Assembly (NCBI GenBank): GCA_002964805.2
Contig: PUDQ02000117.1
Span: 1-64,000 of the forward strand
Source: Trametes villosa
Taxonomy: Eukaryota > Basidiomycota > Agaricomycetes > Polyporales > Polyporaceae
Reading direction: 5' to 3'
Length of the DNA: 64,000 bases
The notes under the pieces: model-generated
The model's database searches: none
Told to the model about the DNA's origin: nothing
What the model saw: only the letters and a program-made list of their open reading frames with translations
In this document: piece by piece, positions 21,605-33,703 of the stretch
Position numbering within the stretch: the stretch's first letter is position 1
Layout: each line of letters begins with the position of its first letter
Translations under genes and position numbers: made by a program

Positions 21605-24600
21605 GACTGGGGAATCTGGCGTACGCCGAGGGTGTCTATGGCGACGACGGCGTTGTGAGGAGACGGGCCAGTGTGGCATGAGTATGGCGATAGTATGTGC
21701 ATCGAGCGAAGTGATACATACGGGAGCGAGGGCCACGCAAGATGCTTCAATATGTTGCAGGCCGCGCGGCTCTCTAGCAAGTTAGCCTGTCGGGGCTCAT
21801 CGCAAGCAACGGCGAGATGAGGCGGGTAGCTCAAAGTTGTCGACTTTGGACCGTGTCGATCGAGCGGCAGACGGTCGACTTGAGCTGAGTCCGGCAAACG
21901 CCGGGTGGCGAATCCGAATCCACAGTAGAAGCGCCCAGCGCAAAGTCTTCTAATACTGGCGACGACGAGCATGACCACAACTCACTCGCGTTGAACGTTG
22001 ACGTTGAACTGCGTACTGTCCCCCTGTGCGCCGTCTGGCATGTCCCTCAGCTTCTCCAATATCTATCTGCGACTCTGCCCACTCCACACCCGTTCATGAA
22101 GCCGCAACCGCTGCCGGTCTCTCTGGCGCTTTGAGGCTTCCTTGCGCACGCTCTTCGCACTGGAGTTGAGGAACAGGATTGGCGCGTAGTATGTAGTATG
22201 CTTGTAGAGAATAGGTGAGTAAAGCATTGTGTGTAGGCTCTTCCTCGGTCTTGAGAACACTGAGCTAGCACCCCGGTCTACTGTTAAAAATCTGCGCCGC
22301 AGTGCCGCTGGCCTGGATGGTCACCCGGTCTCGTGCATCGGGTGCCGCTTGCTCCTGCTGGTACCTACTCAGTACTCAGTGTCCAGCCCATCTCTCGTGA
22401 ATCCTTGAGCGCACATGTTCCTGGTCCCTTCGGCGAAAACATACTCGATACTCGCTGCGCGGTGGGCCGTCAACTCCTGCAACCCCTTTGGTAATGACTC
22501 TGCGTTGGACTCCTCATATTGGTTGAGGTCGGCCCCTGCGAACTTGGTGTCTCGCCCGCTAAGTCCTTGGAACGGACGGCGTCATTCGGCTCCGGGATGT
22601 CACCTCGTAATGGTATGTTCGCGCTGTCATCCTTCTCCTCATGATACACACACGAGGCACGTCGACCACATCATAGCTCGCAAGCCAATGAGCAGGCTTC
22701 ATCATACTGGACATACCCAGATTTCCCCCATGACGGTTCTACAGCGCAGGTACGTCCACAGTCACACTCGTCTGACGAAGCCATGCGCTGATGCGTACTG
22801 CACTTGCTCAATATTTGTCCGTTCTGCAGTTACGAAAGTGGCACTGTACCGCGAGCGGGGCCCATCGTCTCAAATCCGACAACTTCAGGCGTCTGCTGTT
22901 CTCCCCCGTGTCTACGGCTGCACACTCGTCTGGAGTCTCTGCGAACGTTCTCCGGCTCGAACACCATCGTTACCGCAACAACCATCAACCTTCAGCGACA
23001 CGTCTCCCCATCATGTCCGGAAGCGGTGACATTCGGGTGCTACAAGGAGACTGGCTAGCCACGATATTACCGTTGCCCCGCCTGCGCTCTCCCACTCTCG
23101 CTATATGCGCCAACCGGCGATGGCTCTAGAGTTCTCATCCCGGCTTCTCTGACGGGAACATACTGCTCTCTCGCCACCCCAGCGCCGCTATCTGGTGACA
23201 AGAGCGCCGACTGCGCCACGCGCTCTCGCCCAAATAGGTCCCTCGCATTCTCACCCGGCGGCTCGCGCTCAACGTGCGACGGAATGTTGCACTGTCGACA
23301 AATTCTATCGCGGCCTAGGTCGAACAGCAGACCTACACGCCCTTCCCGATGGCGGGGCAGGAAAGCTTTCCGAACATGCACGCCGCTCGCCCGGCCGCAC
23401 CGATAGCGCACGCACCGACGACGTCGCACATGCTCGCTGCGCTGCAGGTGGACGGTATCGCAGGCGGCGCGCTCGACCCTGGCGCGACGACGTTCGGCGC
23501 CGGCATGTCTGGTCGTCGACATTCTTCGAGGGCGCGTCGTTGTGGAATAACTCAGTAAGCGGCGAGTGAGCGGTAGCAGCAGCAGACCGTACTCATCTGT
23601 TTTGCTCATGTGGTTTATAGCCCATCAAGGGCGGCGCGCGGCCGACGCCCTCCCCACATGGCGGTGACGCCGCACGGCCATTGCACGCAGATCTGTCGCC
23701 CTGTAGCCCCCAAGGACATGCCCGGTCCGCCACACCGTGTCTTCTCACTCGTCGTACTTGGCGTCTGTACGCAGAGGATGATCGCCCCCGTCTAACGTAG
23801 CCAGTGGCCTCGACCGTACCCACCGCATACACACCGCCGCCAGCATCCCGCAGCCTCGTATGGGCGACATCGCATACGTCTCCCTCTCCTGCAACGGTCA
23901 CGCCATCTACCTCGAAACACGGAATGCGCGCCTCTCCTCTGCATCTGTGCAAGAAGATCTGCCTTTGTCCCCGCTCTTGCCGACGGGGACTCACATGACT
24001 CGCGTGCGCCGAAACGTCCGCCCTACCCTGCTCGAAGCCAGAGCATGCGTTTCTGGCCATGGACGGGGTATATGTGCCGCCCCTCCCCACCCGCCTCACG
24101 TCTGTTCACTGCGTCTCTACCGTCTGGTCTATGACTCTGCCTTCCGGACGGTTCTCCCACCCTCGTCACGCACGCCTCTAGGCCATATGCGCTGCCCGCT
24201 ACTCCCACAAACCAACATCCTCGCGCCGCCGCCCGCGGCCGTGATCTGACAGGACTCAAACGGCACCTCTCGTGGGACGCTTTCTGAGTGCGTGCCCCGC
24301 TTGCCGTGGTCTGGTCGCCGCCCTATCGACCGATCCCACACGCTGTTCGCTGTCTGTTATATCTCTCCGCTGCCACGTCGAGGATCCGCAAACGTTGAAC
24401 CTTTCCGCCTGGCCGGAGCTCGTGAGCACCAGGATGGATGGGGTGCTTCTTACACGCCCGTCGACGGATATTATGTCGCTAGACATATGCAAGACCGGGA
24501 TCTTGGCTCGTCTACCGGGACCCTGACTCTTCTCCCGGGAACTTGGTTGTCTCCCGGGAATCTGGCTTGTCTAGGGAGCGCGCCGGTTTTCCCTAGCTCT

Positions 24601-25138
24601 TCGAGAGACCATCTGAGCCGACACGGGGTTCGGGATGCCAGTGCGAGGGCACAAGATCCTTGCGAGCGGCTAGCCACATCTTGCACACTTCCGTTCGCCT
24701 GACGCAGCACGTTAGGTATCTGGGGATTCACACGGGCGCGCGCGGATTGCCGTCGTGCTCTCGGGCACCACCGGACGATGCATCTGGTGAAGCGCTGCGC
24801 GACTCACTGCGTGGTAGTGGTCGGCCATGGTCCCGGTATAGGGGATCGCTACTCTATATTGTATATTCGTGTACCGCCGCTGCGAGGAGTCGGATACATA
24901 TTCTTTGCATCTCAGGGGACCACGCGGCATGCCCATTTTACTCTCTCAAGCATAGGGAACGTCGCTCCGCCCACGACAGGCGTCTGCAGGATTGATGCCT
25001 CTTGATGAGGCTGGGAATGCAGAAATATGTGGTGACAGCCGGAGGTGGGAGAGTCCGCGCTTCTCGGATGGAAGACCTTGCCTCTCTCTCTCGACTCTCG
25101 CGCTACCGCCGACAACGACCCTGCGTACACCCGCCATC
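21605..25138. other. Gene-poor 3.5 kb
   Basis: I cannot support a gene here. A frame at 23349-23558 has a protein-like run (LAALQVDGIAGGALDPGATT), and the plus-one frame continues with a segment reading FFEGASLWNNS. This may be a frameshifted gene relic, but I cannot name it. A 20-bp tandem repeat at 24494-24572 is listed separately. Confidence 0.4.
24494..24572 (+). repeat. Four tandem copies of a 20-bp unit
   Basis: Units start at 24494, 24514, 24534 and 24553. Each begins MCCGGGA and ends in TCT, with variable middles; the third has 19 bp. Confidence 0.85.
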
Positions 25139-26421
25139 ATGGATGCCTCTATCCTTCCCATCGACTTGTGCGAGAATGTTATGGACGCAATCGCGGAGAT
25201 TCCTGTCGAGCGGGCCTTTACCACCGGAGATGAGCAGCGCACGCTGTGCGCGTGCGCTCTCACTTGTCGAGCGTGGCGCGCCCGTGCCCAGTTCCTCCTC
25301 TGGAAATTCCCCTTTCTCCCGATAGGCCCAAGTTTCTCTAGATTCTCAGAAGCTCTTCAAAGTACGCAAGACAGCCTCAGTTCTCACACGGCAGGGATCG
25401 CATTGCATTCGCCGACGGACTACGATGTCGCTCCGCCCGACTACGGACGAGCAATCAACACGCTGTCGATGTACACATTCCCCTCTCTCCGGATCATCTG
25501 CTTCTCCAACGTGCAATTGCACGTTTCTCCTCGCATATTTCGAAGAGGATTGCCCTTCTTCTCTCACATCGTCACTATGAGACTGCGGTTCTGCACCTTC
25601 GACTCAGCGAGAGCCCTACTCGATGTTGTCTGGGTCGCTCCCAAGTTATCGTCGCTAGAAATTGTGGCCTGCCACATAACCAACACCCCCACTGCTACGG
25701 CGAGCGACAACCTCTCTCGGGCTTGCCGTAATCTTTGTGCCTGTACCAATCTGACTGACCTGCATCTCTATGACGTAGGTCCATTATGCGCGGGTTCGCT
25801 TGAAGTCAGATACGCTTCTTACTCCCGTTGTTCCTAGCCGACGTTCGTAGATACAGAGAGTGCCATCATCGGAAGCGTATTTGGGGAGAATATCACGCTA
25901 CTCATCGTCTCCGTCTCGCACGCAGGTAGGTCCTTCCAGCAAAGTGGTCAGATGCGCTAAACACTGACCTTGCTTTACTCGCTCTAGGGAATCTCGCGGC
26001 CTTCCTCAAGAACTCCTTCCCCCGTTTGCACACCATCAGCGCCGTATCCGCGCTCGACCACGAGGTCCCCGAAGATTTCAGAGAGCCATCGTGGCTGCAA
26101 GCGCTCTCCGACAGCCTCGCCAGCCCGAATCAGCTCAAGCATGTCCGGCTCGTCCGGAAGCACCTCTCCGACACGAACGTCTGCTGCAGGGCGTTGGTAG
26201 GGCTCGGCGAGTTCACCAACGAGGTCGCCCAGAGGAGTATCCGCCGGCTCCTTCCCAAGCTCGAGGCGCTCACCATCTCGTTCCTCGAGTGCACCAGCCC
26301 AGAGAGCTGTGCCACGTTTGTGGACTCGGTTCTTCCCAGCTTCCGGGACGTGCTGCGACTCGAGCGGTTCGTCGCGGACGCCGGCAGATGGGATGCGTAC
26401 AGCCTTCCATTGACGCATTGA
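25139..26421 (+). CDS. F-box-like protein, array member 3
   Basis: Exons 25139-25774, 25838-25925 and 25988-26421 give 385 residues. It starts MDASILPIDLCENVMDA, followed by TLCACALTCRAWRARAQFLLW, the F-box-like region of this family. The body has LRR-like lines such as FPSLRIICFSNV and IVTMRLRFCTFD. The C-terminal exon has FPRLHTISAVS and the shared CTSPESCATFVDSVLPSFR. The second exon is 88 nt, as in member 5, and the third is 434 nt, as in member 4. The frame is intact. The role in ubiquitin-dependent turnover is inferred from the F-box alone. Confidence 0.8.
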
Positions 26422-26637
26422 CGGCGCCCGCGGCGCCCTGACGGAGCCAGACCTGGTTCGACACGGGGCAGGCTTCATTCACACCACATTAGGCTCCCGT
26501 CTCCAGCATCCTCTTCTCGTTCATAGTGCGACTATCGTAGTGCAGGCTAAGTATGTAGAACAATGGGATGGTTGGCATATGGACTTGTCTTCGTAGGAGG
26601 TGTTTTTGTACAGTTAGCGAATCCGTGTAGAGCATGA

Positions 26638-27936
26638 CTACGTACGCGGAAGCAAGTACTCCTTCCAAGGTTCCATGTCAGTGTCACGAGAGGCAAATCG
26701 AAGAATATTATGTGCGTCGGGAAAGGTCGAATAGATGTGGGACGCGCAATTCCTCGGATTCTTACATTCGTCAAAGCGGATTGTCAGTTCCTCCAGTGCG
26801 GATAGGAGCTCCGACAGCTGCAGCTCGCCTAGAGGACTCCCCTTCACGGCCGGTCCCACGAGCTCTATGCAGCAGAGACTAGGGCCGGACACGGTATGCT
26901 TGCCTTCGAAGACGACTGTCTTGAGCGTACCGTGTTTTCCTCCGAGTCGGCTTGCAGCAATTTGGTAGAGACAAGGGCCCTCGTCCGGGTAAACTCGCCC
27001 AAAATCACTGTATCGCACACATATTGAGCGTAGAGTGGGGAATGAGTCGCGTAGGATGTCGCCTAGAATCCCTGAATTCGAAAATTCAGGTAAGATGTGA
27101 TGTGCGCTGCTAATGGCCGCGCTTGCACTTACACTTATGCCGGAGATTTACGCATAGCTCTGTAATGGCCTGACCGAAGATCTTTCCCGCGTCTCCCGGA
27201 GGTAAGGGAAGCCAGCCTAAGGGCTGAATGACAGATAATCAGTTTTCTCTGTGATCAAGACAAGATCCCATAAACGTACACCTCGGCGTACATCAAGTTC
27301 AAGCGAAGTGAGTTTCCGACATCCGCGGACGTTCTGGCAGGAAATGGCTGGCGATGCAATTTCCAGGACGGTTGGTGCATGACGTTGGAAGTCAGGGATG
27401 CGCAGTTTCAACGAACGGAGGCTCTGGAAGGCCCATATGACGTCGAGCATGGGCCTTAAGGAAGCGAACTCGCACTCATGGAGATGCAGGCTAGTGACGC
27501 TTGCGAAGAAAGGCAGACTCGCGCGCAAGAGCCGGCTGAGGGTTGGATTGAGATTGAATTGCACTTGGTAGCACTTCAGGAGTCGAAGATTGGGGAAAAG
27601 AAGAAGGAAGAGTTCGTTTGCCCTCGAGAAGTCGAGCGCTCCTAGCAAGCCGGAAATTGCTTGAGGTACACCGAGACGGAGTGTGGTCGTGCGCGACCTC
27701 GTGGCATTGCGAGAGGCCAAGGGGAATCTATCGAATGCATTTTGAGAGGCAAGTATGGGAGAGATCCACAGGAGACGTTGAGCCCAGTCGCGCCAAGGCC
27801 GGCAGGTCAAAGCGCAGGCACAGAGCGCCCTTTGCCATGCGAGGTCTTCCGGAGTGAGCGGCATTGAGTGTCCATCGTCCAGGAGTGCGCTCATGATGGC
27901 CTCGCATAGCTCGATGGGTAAGGGACAGTGTTTCAT
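26638..27936 (-). CDS. F-box-like protein, array member 4
   Basis: Exons 27936-27282, 27216-27133 and 27071-26638 give 390 residues. The start MKHCPLPIELCEAIMSAL is followed by ALCACALTCRPWRDWAQRLLW. LRR-like segments include FPNLRLLKCYQV and VTSLHLHECEF. The C-terminal motif is CKNPRNCASHIYSTFPDAH. An alternative ATG lies six codons upstream at 27954; the nearer one is preferred because all paralogues start a few residues before LPI. It is convergent with member 3, with 216 bp between the stops. Exon 2 of 84 nt differs in length from the other members. No damage is seen. Confidence 0.8.
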
Positions 27937-28388
27937 TGGAGATCGGTGGGGCATCCCGGATACAGATGGGCTTCATATATAGTGACTTCGTGAGATTGGG
28001 GTGTAGATGGCGAGAAATAGTCAAACGAACCATACAATGGGGCGACACTGCAGACGACAACGGTGCGCTATGGTGCGACAACGAGTGAGGGCGAGACACC
28101 TCGGGGGGAAGTTGAGAAAACGTTGAGGCAAAGTCAAGTCGATCGGACGCAGATGCGCCAGCTACAGTGCGCCTTCAAAGCTTCAAAGCTTCACACGCTG
28201 TGCCCACGTGGTGAGTTCATCTATAAGTCCCGAGTCCACCAGCACGCTCATGCTGTCAGGTTGCACATGCAGCTCGCGACGCAACAAGACAGCTCGAATG
28301 TGGTTCGAGCCTACCAGACGCATGCCCCGGATACCCACTCCACATTGTGGCAGTGTCGGACTCATTACAGACCAACCTTGCGCCGCTC
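27937..28388. other. Divergent promoter region between F-box members 4 and 5
   Basis: The two genes are transcribed away from each other from this 452-bp interval. No further gene or clear TATA box is seen. Confidence 0.5.
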
Positions 28389-29672
28389 ATGGAATCTTGC
28401 CGTTTACCTGTAATCGAGCTCTGCGAGGTTATCATGGACGCGCTCGTCGACACCGATAGGTACTCCGAACAACGCGACTGGCAGAGCACACTATACGCCT
28501 GCGCCCTGACCTGTCGGGCATGGCGAGCCCGCGCTCAATATCTTCTATGGCACTCTCCCAAGCTCATGGACAACCACCGTGTCGCCCAATTCTCCGCCTC
28601 CGCCCGTGATGCACCGAAGTCGCTCACAAATTCCATCATACTCGCCGGAAAGAGCAGCGGCCGCCGGCTCGACCTCGCACACGCAAGCGCGCTCTTCATG
28701 CACCCCTTCCCGAACCTCCGCCTCCTTATCTGCGACGACGTGCGCTTCGACCGCGCGCCCAGCCCGCGACTTCTCCGTGCGCGGCTTCCCTTCTTCGCGA
28801 GCCTCGTCGCGCTGGAACTCTGGGACTGTCTCTTTCTATCACTGCGGGCCATGCTCGACGTCGTGTGGGCTTTCCCGAACCTCACGTCACTCAAGATGCT
28901 GGGCTGTATCGTCGGGACCCGACCTGCTGCGACTGTGGGGGCGCTGCTAGCCTCCGCTTGCGTTCACTTACGTGCATGCGAGAAGCTCACCCAGCTTGAA
29001 ATTGACTGGACGGTATGTTCGAGCTTCCCCCGCCCGCCGCAGGTTCTTGGCTCACGCCCGCTCTTCCAGCCCATAGCTCTCGATCCCTCGGTGCCCATAC
29101 CCGGAAGCGTCTTTGGCAGCGCAGTCACGACACTACATATCTGGATCCAAGACGCGGGTAAATACGGCGCTCTGCTCATCGAGGAAGCTGAGAGCGGGCT
29201 GACCTTTCCTATCACAGAGTCCCTGAACGTCTTCCTCCGGAGCTCCTTTCCCGCTCTACATTCTATTGACGTAGAACAACTCGAGGCAAACTCCGAGGAG
29301 CAGCCCGCCGCGGCTACCGAGGCCGGGCCATCATGGCTCCACGCCATTTCCGCAACACGCACCGTGCCCGGCGCACTCAAGCACATACGGCTCACGCAAA
29401 CCAACATCACAAAGCCGGAGCGGGACGAGGCGTGGTGCGAGGAGATCGTCGGGAGGCGCGAGCACGCGGGCGCGCTCGGCGCCGCCCCAAAGCTCCCGGG
29501 GCTGGAAGGACTCACTGTTCGTGTCGGGGACTGGAGGAACCCAGCGGTCTGCGCCGCGTATATCCGCACGTCTCTGCCAGACCTGCAGGAAGTGGTGCGG
29601 ATGGAGCGCCGTGCGCCTAGCTCTGGAGACTGGGAGGTATATCAGGAGTCGCATGCGCTGTCATTGACGTAG
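28389..29672 (+). CDS. F-box-like protein, array member 5
   Basis: Exons 28389-29012, 29070-29157 and 29218-29672 give 388 residues. The frame also reads through both introns, but spliced products align with the paralogues and the unspliced insertions do not. The F-box-like start is MESCRLPVIELCEVIMDAL, then TLYACALTCRAWRARAQYLLW. The LRR-like body has FPNLRLLICDDV and LVALELWDC. The C-terminal end has WRNPAVCAAYIRTSLPDLQ, the array motif. Exon 2 is 88 nt as in member 3. It is a probable SCF substrate receptor by family, with unknown target. Confidence 0.8.
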   Translation: MESCRLPVIELCEVIMDALVDTDRYSEQRDWQSTLYACALTCRAWRARAQYLLWHSPKLMDNHRVAQFSASARDAPKSLTNSIILAGKSSGRRLDLAHASALFMHPFPNLRLLICDDVRFDRAPSPRLLRARLPFFASLVALELWDCLFLSLRAMLDVVWAFPNLTSLKMLGCIVGTRPAATVGALLASACVHLRACEKLTQLEIDWTVCSSFPRPPQVLGSRPLFQPIALDPSVPIPGSVFGSAVTTLHIWIQDAGKYGALLIEEAESGLTFPITESLNVFLRSSFPALHSIDVEQLEANSEEQPAAATEAGPSWLHAISATRTVPGALKHIRLTQTNITKPERDEAWCEEIVGRREHAGALGAAPKLPGLEGLTVRVGDWRNPAVCAAYIRTSLPDLQEVVRMERRAPSSGDWEVYQESHALSLT

Positions 29673-30047
29673 TCGAAGGCACCTTGGGGCCCGGGCTGTG
29701 TGCGCTGTACATAGACTGCAGTATGTCCAGGATGTACAACGGTGTTCGTAGGCCACTAATGCTGCCGCAAGTGATTTAGATAGTGCTATGTTCATCGAAC
29801 GGGATGCAGACGACGAAGAAATCTGTTAAATCACTGGAGTGAGTGAAGTTCCGGGGGTTGGCGGGTCTGATGCGCCCGCAAATCCAGCAGTACCGGATCC
29901 AAGTGTCCAGTATATGGCGTCGTCACGAGCGTCGTGAGCGGCGAAATAGAATTATGGAATAAACTATGAATAAAACCAATGGGCGTCCGCGCAAGCAACT
30001 GCGGCATTACATCTCCTGACATATGTTAATCACTCACAGATCTAGCA
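29673..30047. other. Intergenic between convergent genes
   Basis: No gene seen. It holds the 3' ends of F-box member 5 and of the following minus-strand F-box gene. Confidence 0.5.
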
Positions 30048-32260
30048 TTAATATACGGAGCGAATCGCGCACGGCTGCTGGTACAGCTCAACCGGGGTGC
30101 ACATCAGCCGCGCCATCGGCGGTCCGTTCTCAGTCACCCTCTCCACAGGAATCGGCCAGCGGTCCCCATGCGCATCTACAGAGAAACAAATCGTGAGTCA
30201 GCCCCTCTCGCACCGCTGCACACACCAGTCAAGAGCGCACTCACCCAGCTTCGGCATCTGCGCAAAGTCGAAGACCTTGAACGACGTGCGCGTGGGGTGC
30301 GCGACGACGAGCCGCCCGACGGTGTCGTCCCACGCGAGCGCACCCACCGTCGGGTCGCGCCCGCTCCACGCGAGGCGCTCGACGACGCCGCGCAGCCCGT
30401 TGTCGGGGTGGCCCGTGTCCTCGCCGCGGTACAGGTGCATGCTGAGCACGCACTCGGGCGGCGCGTCTTCCCGCGCCGGGTCGGGCTTCACCGCGAGCAC
30501 CTTGTAGAGGAGCGGATGCTGCGCGCCAGGGAGGAGGCGCACCTCGTCGCCTGCGCGGGGGGCGTCGGGGTGCGCGAGGTTGTGGTTGAGTTCGGTCAAG
30601 AAGTCGACGTGGTGGTAGTCCTTCTGCGTGATTCTCAGGGTGGGGGGTCGGACTGCGTCCGCGTCCCTTGGAGTCTCTTCAAGCGGAGCGTGGGCGAAGA
30701 CGTGGGTTGTGTGGTTTGTGGTTGCTGGCTTGAGGCCCGAGGCAGCATAGAGGGATTGTTGGGGAGGGAATGGAGTTTGCACCTCGGCGATGCGCACCTC
30801 ATGCCCGGTCGCAGAGATGTAGTGGATGAGGACGTCGGGCGCGGGGGTCGGCGTCGTGATGGTGGGTTGCTTCCGAAGTGTAACGGGGAGGATATCGATC
30901 CTGTGCGCCATTAGCTCCGCCGAGGAGAGATCAGAGGGTTCCCCATATGTTGAAAAAATGTACTGCGAGTCGACGAGTATGTGACGTTGATCCGGCAGGA
31001 CGCTCAACGCCTCAATCCGCCACTCCTGCATAGATGAAAGCCCGTCAGCGCCGTTTTGCGGAGACACTCAGAGCGTGTACCCACCATATAGTCATAGAAG
31101 TTGTCGTTCAACACAGGTGCCGCAACAGGCATCACTGTCGCTTTTCCGCCTTCCAGGCATTGCATCCACAGCTCGCTGGTGTTGCGCCCCGACTCCACCG
31201 CGTACACCGCATACGGCTTACCGAACAGCATCCCAAGCGCAGGCGCACGGATCGGGCATACCGAAGGAGCGGGCATCACGAGTCCTCGACTGGCAGGCGG
31301 CAGTGTGTCGGATAGCCACAGGTATCGCGGCGAGTCTGGGGGGTAGACTACCGCAAGCTTCTCCATGGTATCGAGACAAAGGTGCGCGGCGCAGCATTCG
31401 TACGCCATGGTGGCACCCGGCGTTCCGTCCGGAGTGCTACAAGGAGCTAAGCTCAGCTTGGGCGTACTAAATCATAGGGTAGAAGAGGCTCACCTATGTT
31501 CTGCGAGTAGCTTCTGCACGCAAACGACGGTCATGCCGAGGACGCCTCCGACCGTCATGTACTTCGCGCGTAGCGTGCCGTCGATAGGCTCGCCAGCCAG
31601 CGGGAGCGAGACCATCGCCTCCGCGTCGTGGTGGCAGTCGAGCTTGTACAACACGATGTTGCACTTCTTCGTCCTCACATTCCGCTGCACGGCGATCAGG
31701 TGCTCGCTCCCCGGGAGAAGCACCATGTCCTGCATGTACGCGAACGTCTCGTGCGTCCATATGCGGAACGGGCGCGGGCACGCGCGGGAGAAGTTGGTGC
31801 GGAGGGACGCGCCACGAACGAGGATGCGCTCGATGGTGAGCGCGGTGAGATACTCGGGCACTCCGTCCTGCAGCGGGCCGATCTCGCCCACTGGTGCGAG
31901 CGGTGGGAGAGAGGCTGGGTCGGCGCGGCGGAGGAGGGAGGCCCATAGAGAGCGGCTGTGCGTGGCGTAGTACAGGAACTTGCAGACCTGGAGCAAGCCC
32001 GCGAGTCAGCGTCGATATTCGTAGCTCTTTGTGTCCATGTCGAAACGCACCCTGCGCATGCGCATAACGTGTTCCAAATCCAAGTAGAAAAGAACGGCGC
32101 GGAAGACCGGCTCCCATGTCTCTTCCCAAGTGATAGGATAGACTTTGAACAGCGAAGAATCGGGGATCTCATCAGGCTCTGGCGTGGCCGAAGGGAAATA
32201 GTGAATGTACGGGTGATACGGCAAGCCGTTCACGACGTGGGGCGTGCCTGCGCTGAACAT
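30048..32260 (-). CDS. Long F-box protein of a different type
   Basis: Five exons on the minus strand (32260-32051, 31987-31494, 31436-31085, 31025-30245, 30175-30048) give 654 residues. About residues 48-90 form an F-box-like helical motif (VFRAVLFYLDLEHVMRMRR, then VCKFLYYATHSRSLW across the first splice). The remainder is rich in beta-strand-like blocks (MVLLPGSEHLIAVQRN, IEALSVLPDQRHILVDSQY, VGALAWDDTVGRLVVAHPT), consistent with a beta-propeller-like substrate platform, as in many Agaricomycete F-box proteins. It is not a close paralogue of the five-gene array. A TATATA box near 32341-32346 lies about 80 bp upstream of the chosen ATG. The function is inferred from the F-box only. Confidence 0.78.
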
Positions 32261-33703
32261 CGTAACGAGTGGAGTGTTTTGGATGAAGGTGTGGGGAAGT
32301 CAGCTCGCAGGTCACGACTCTTATGACTCTCGCGGCGTGTGCATATATGCGTTGTTTGGTGGATATGGGGCAACAGCCCCGAGCCCGCTTGAGCATCCCT
32401 TATGGATAGGAAGACAAGTGCGCCCATATTGAACGGCACATCACGGCAGGATGGAGCGACGAGGAACGTCTGCAAGGTTAGCGAGATCCATGGTGCGTTG
32501 TTCTACGATGATGTTGCGGCATATCAGCGCTTGTTCTCGCATACGACGTTGAATAAGGGGAGAAGTGCACACATACCAAGCAGGGGCTTCCGACGGCATC
32601 GCCGTTCTGCGATAAGTTCAATCTCCGTATGTTGTATTCTGACGAGTGATGCGACGGGCTAGCGACCGTCTCTGAGTGAGCCTGAGTACTAGGTTGGAGG
32701 TTTCCTCAAGTTGGCAACGAGAACCAGGCGAGAAACCGAGAAGTTACAACGCGACACAACGCGGTACGAGAGGAGGACAAGGCCCAAGGCCTAAGGCCTA
32801 AGCGCCCACGGCGTGAATGCAATCATCCGGCAAATTCCGGCTGCTAAAGCGCCCATCCAGTGCGTCGCGACTGCCGCCGGCCAGATCCAACGGTTTTCCA
32901 AATCCCACCACCATCGCCACGGCAAGGCATCTAAATGTTGGACCATAGGGGCGCTGGAAGCGCTGCTTTGACGCGCTGTCGGCTCGGCTAGGTACTTGAG
33001 GGATGCCTAGGAGATGTTGTAAACACCGATGCCTTCTCGACGAGCGCGAACTCGTGCAAGTCGTGCTGGTGTGTAGTTTCGTCATAGCTTCGCGTCGAGG
33101 CTCACTGATGTTCTATAGGCCTGAGGGCAGCTACCGGACGTTTTTCTAGTGGAAATGCTCTTCAGGTACGATCCTGCTCAGGCACGCATACCGCAACTAC
33201 TACCGTCGTGCCAACCGCCGCCGGGGGCTAGCATCGCCATCTACACGCGTTGCAGCTAATACTCCCGTCCGGTGGCAAGATAGCCGCTTGATCACCTCCG
33301 CTCGGGCATGGGCCTTGGCTGCTTGCGCAGTCGGAGGGCCGGTCGGGCGTACTCCCACTTCCATTTGCGTGGCGTTACTGGCGACGGACGACATGCTCGC
33401 AATTGGACCACACAAAGCCCGCGACGCCCTGTACAGGCTAGCGTACCTCACGGAAGGTCTACCGACGTCAGCAGGGGCCTTGCCTCGGAGGTTCAGAGAT
33501 CGGTGAAACGCATCGTAGCAGTGCGCACGCGAAGGCCCCGATACAGCCCACGAGACCTGGTACGCCTGCTGCATTGCGGAGACCCGACGTTGCGCACTTT
33601 GACGAGGATAAAAGCATCCTGCGCTCGAGAGAACCCGACAGCGACTCCCGCACCTTCTCTTCGACTGAACACCACGACTCGCAACCACCGACCGAAATCC
33701 AAC
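32261..33703. other. Intergenic, no supported gene
   Basis: I see no gene. An ATAAAAG element at 33608-33614 lies about 90 bp before the first secreted-peptide gene. Confidence 0.5.

Noticed and set aside
22415..23129. Open frames of 204 and 112 codons.
   Set aside because: Composition and lack of exon continuity give no support for coding.
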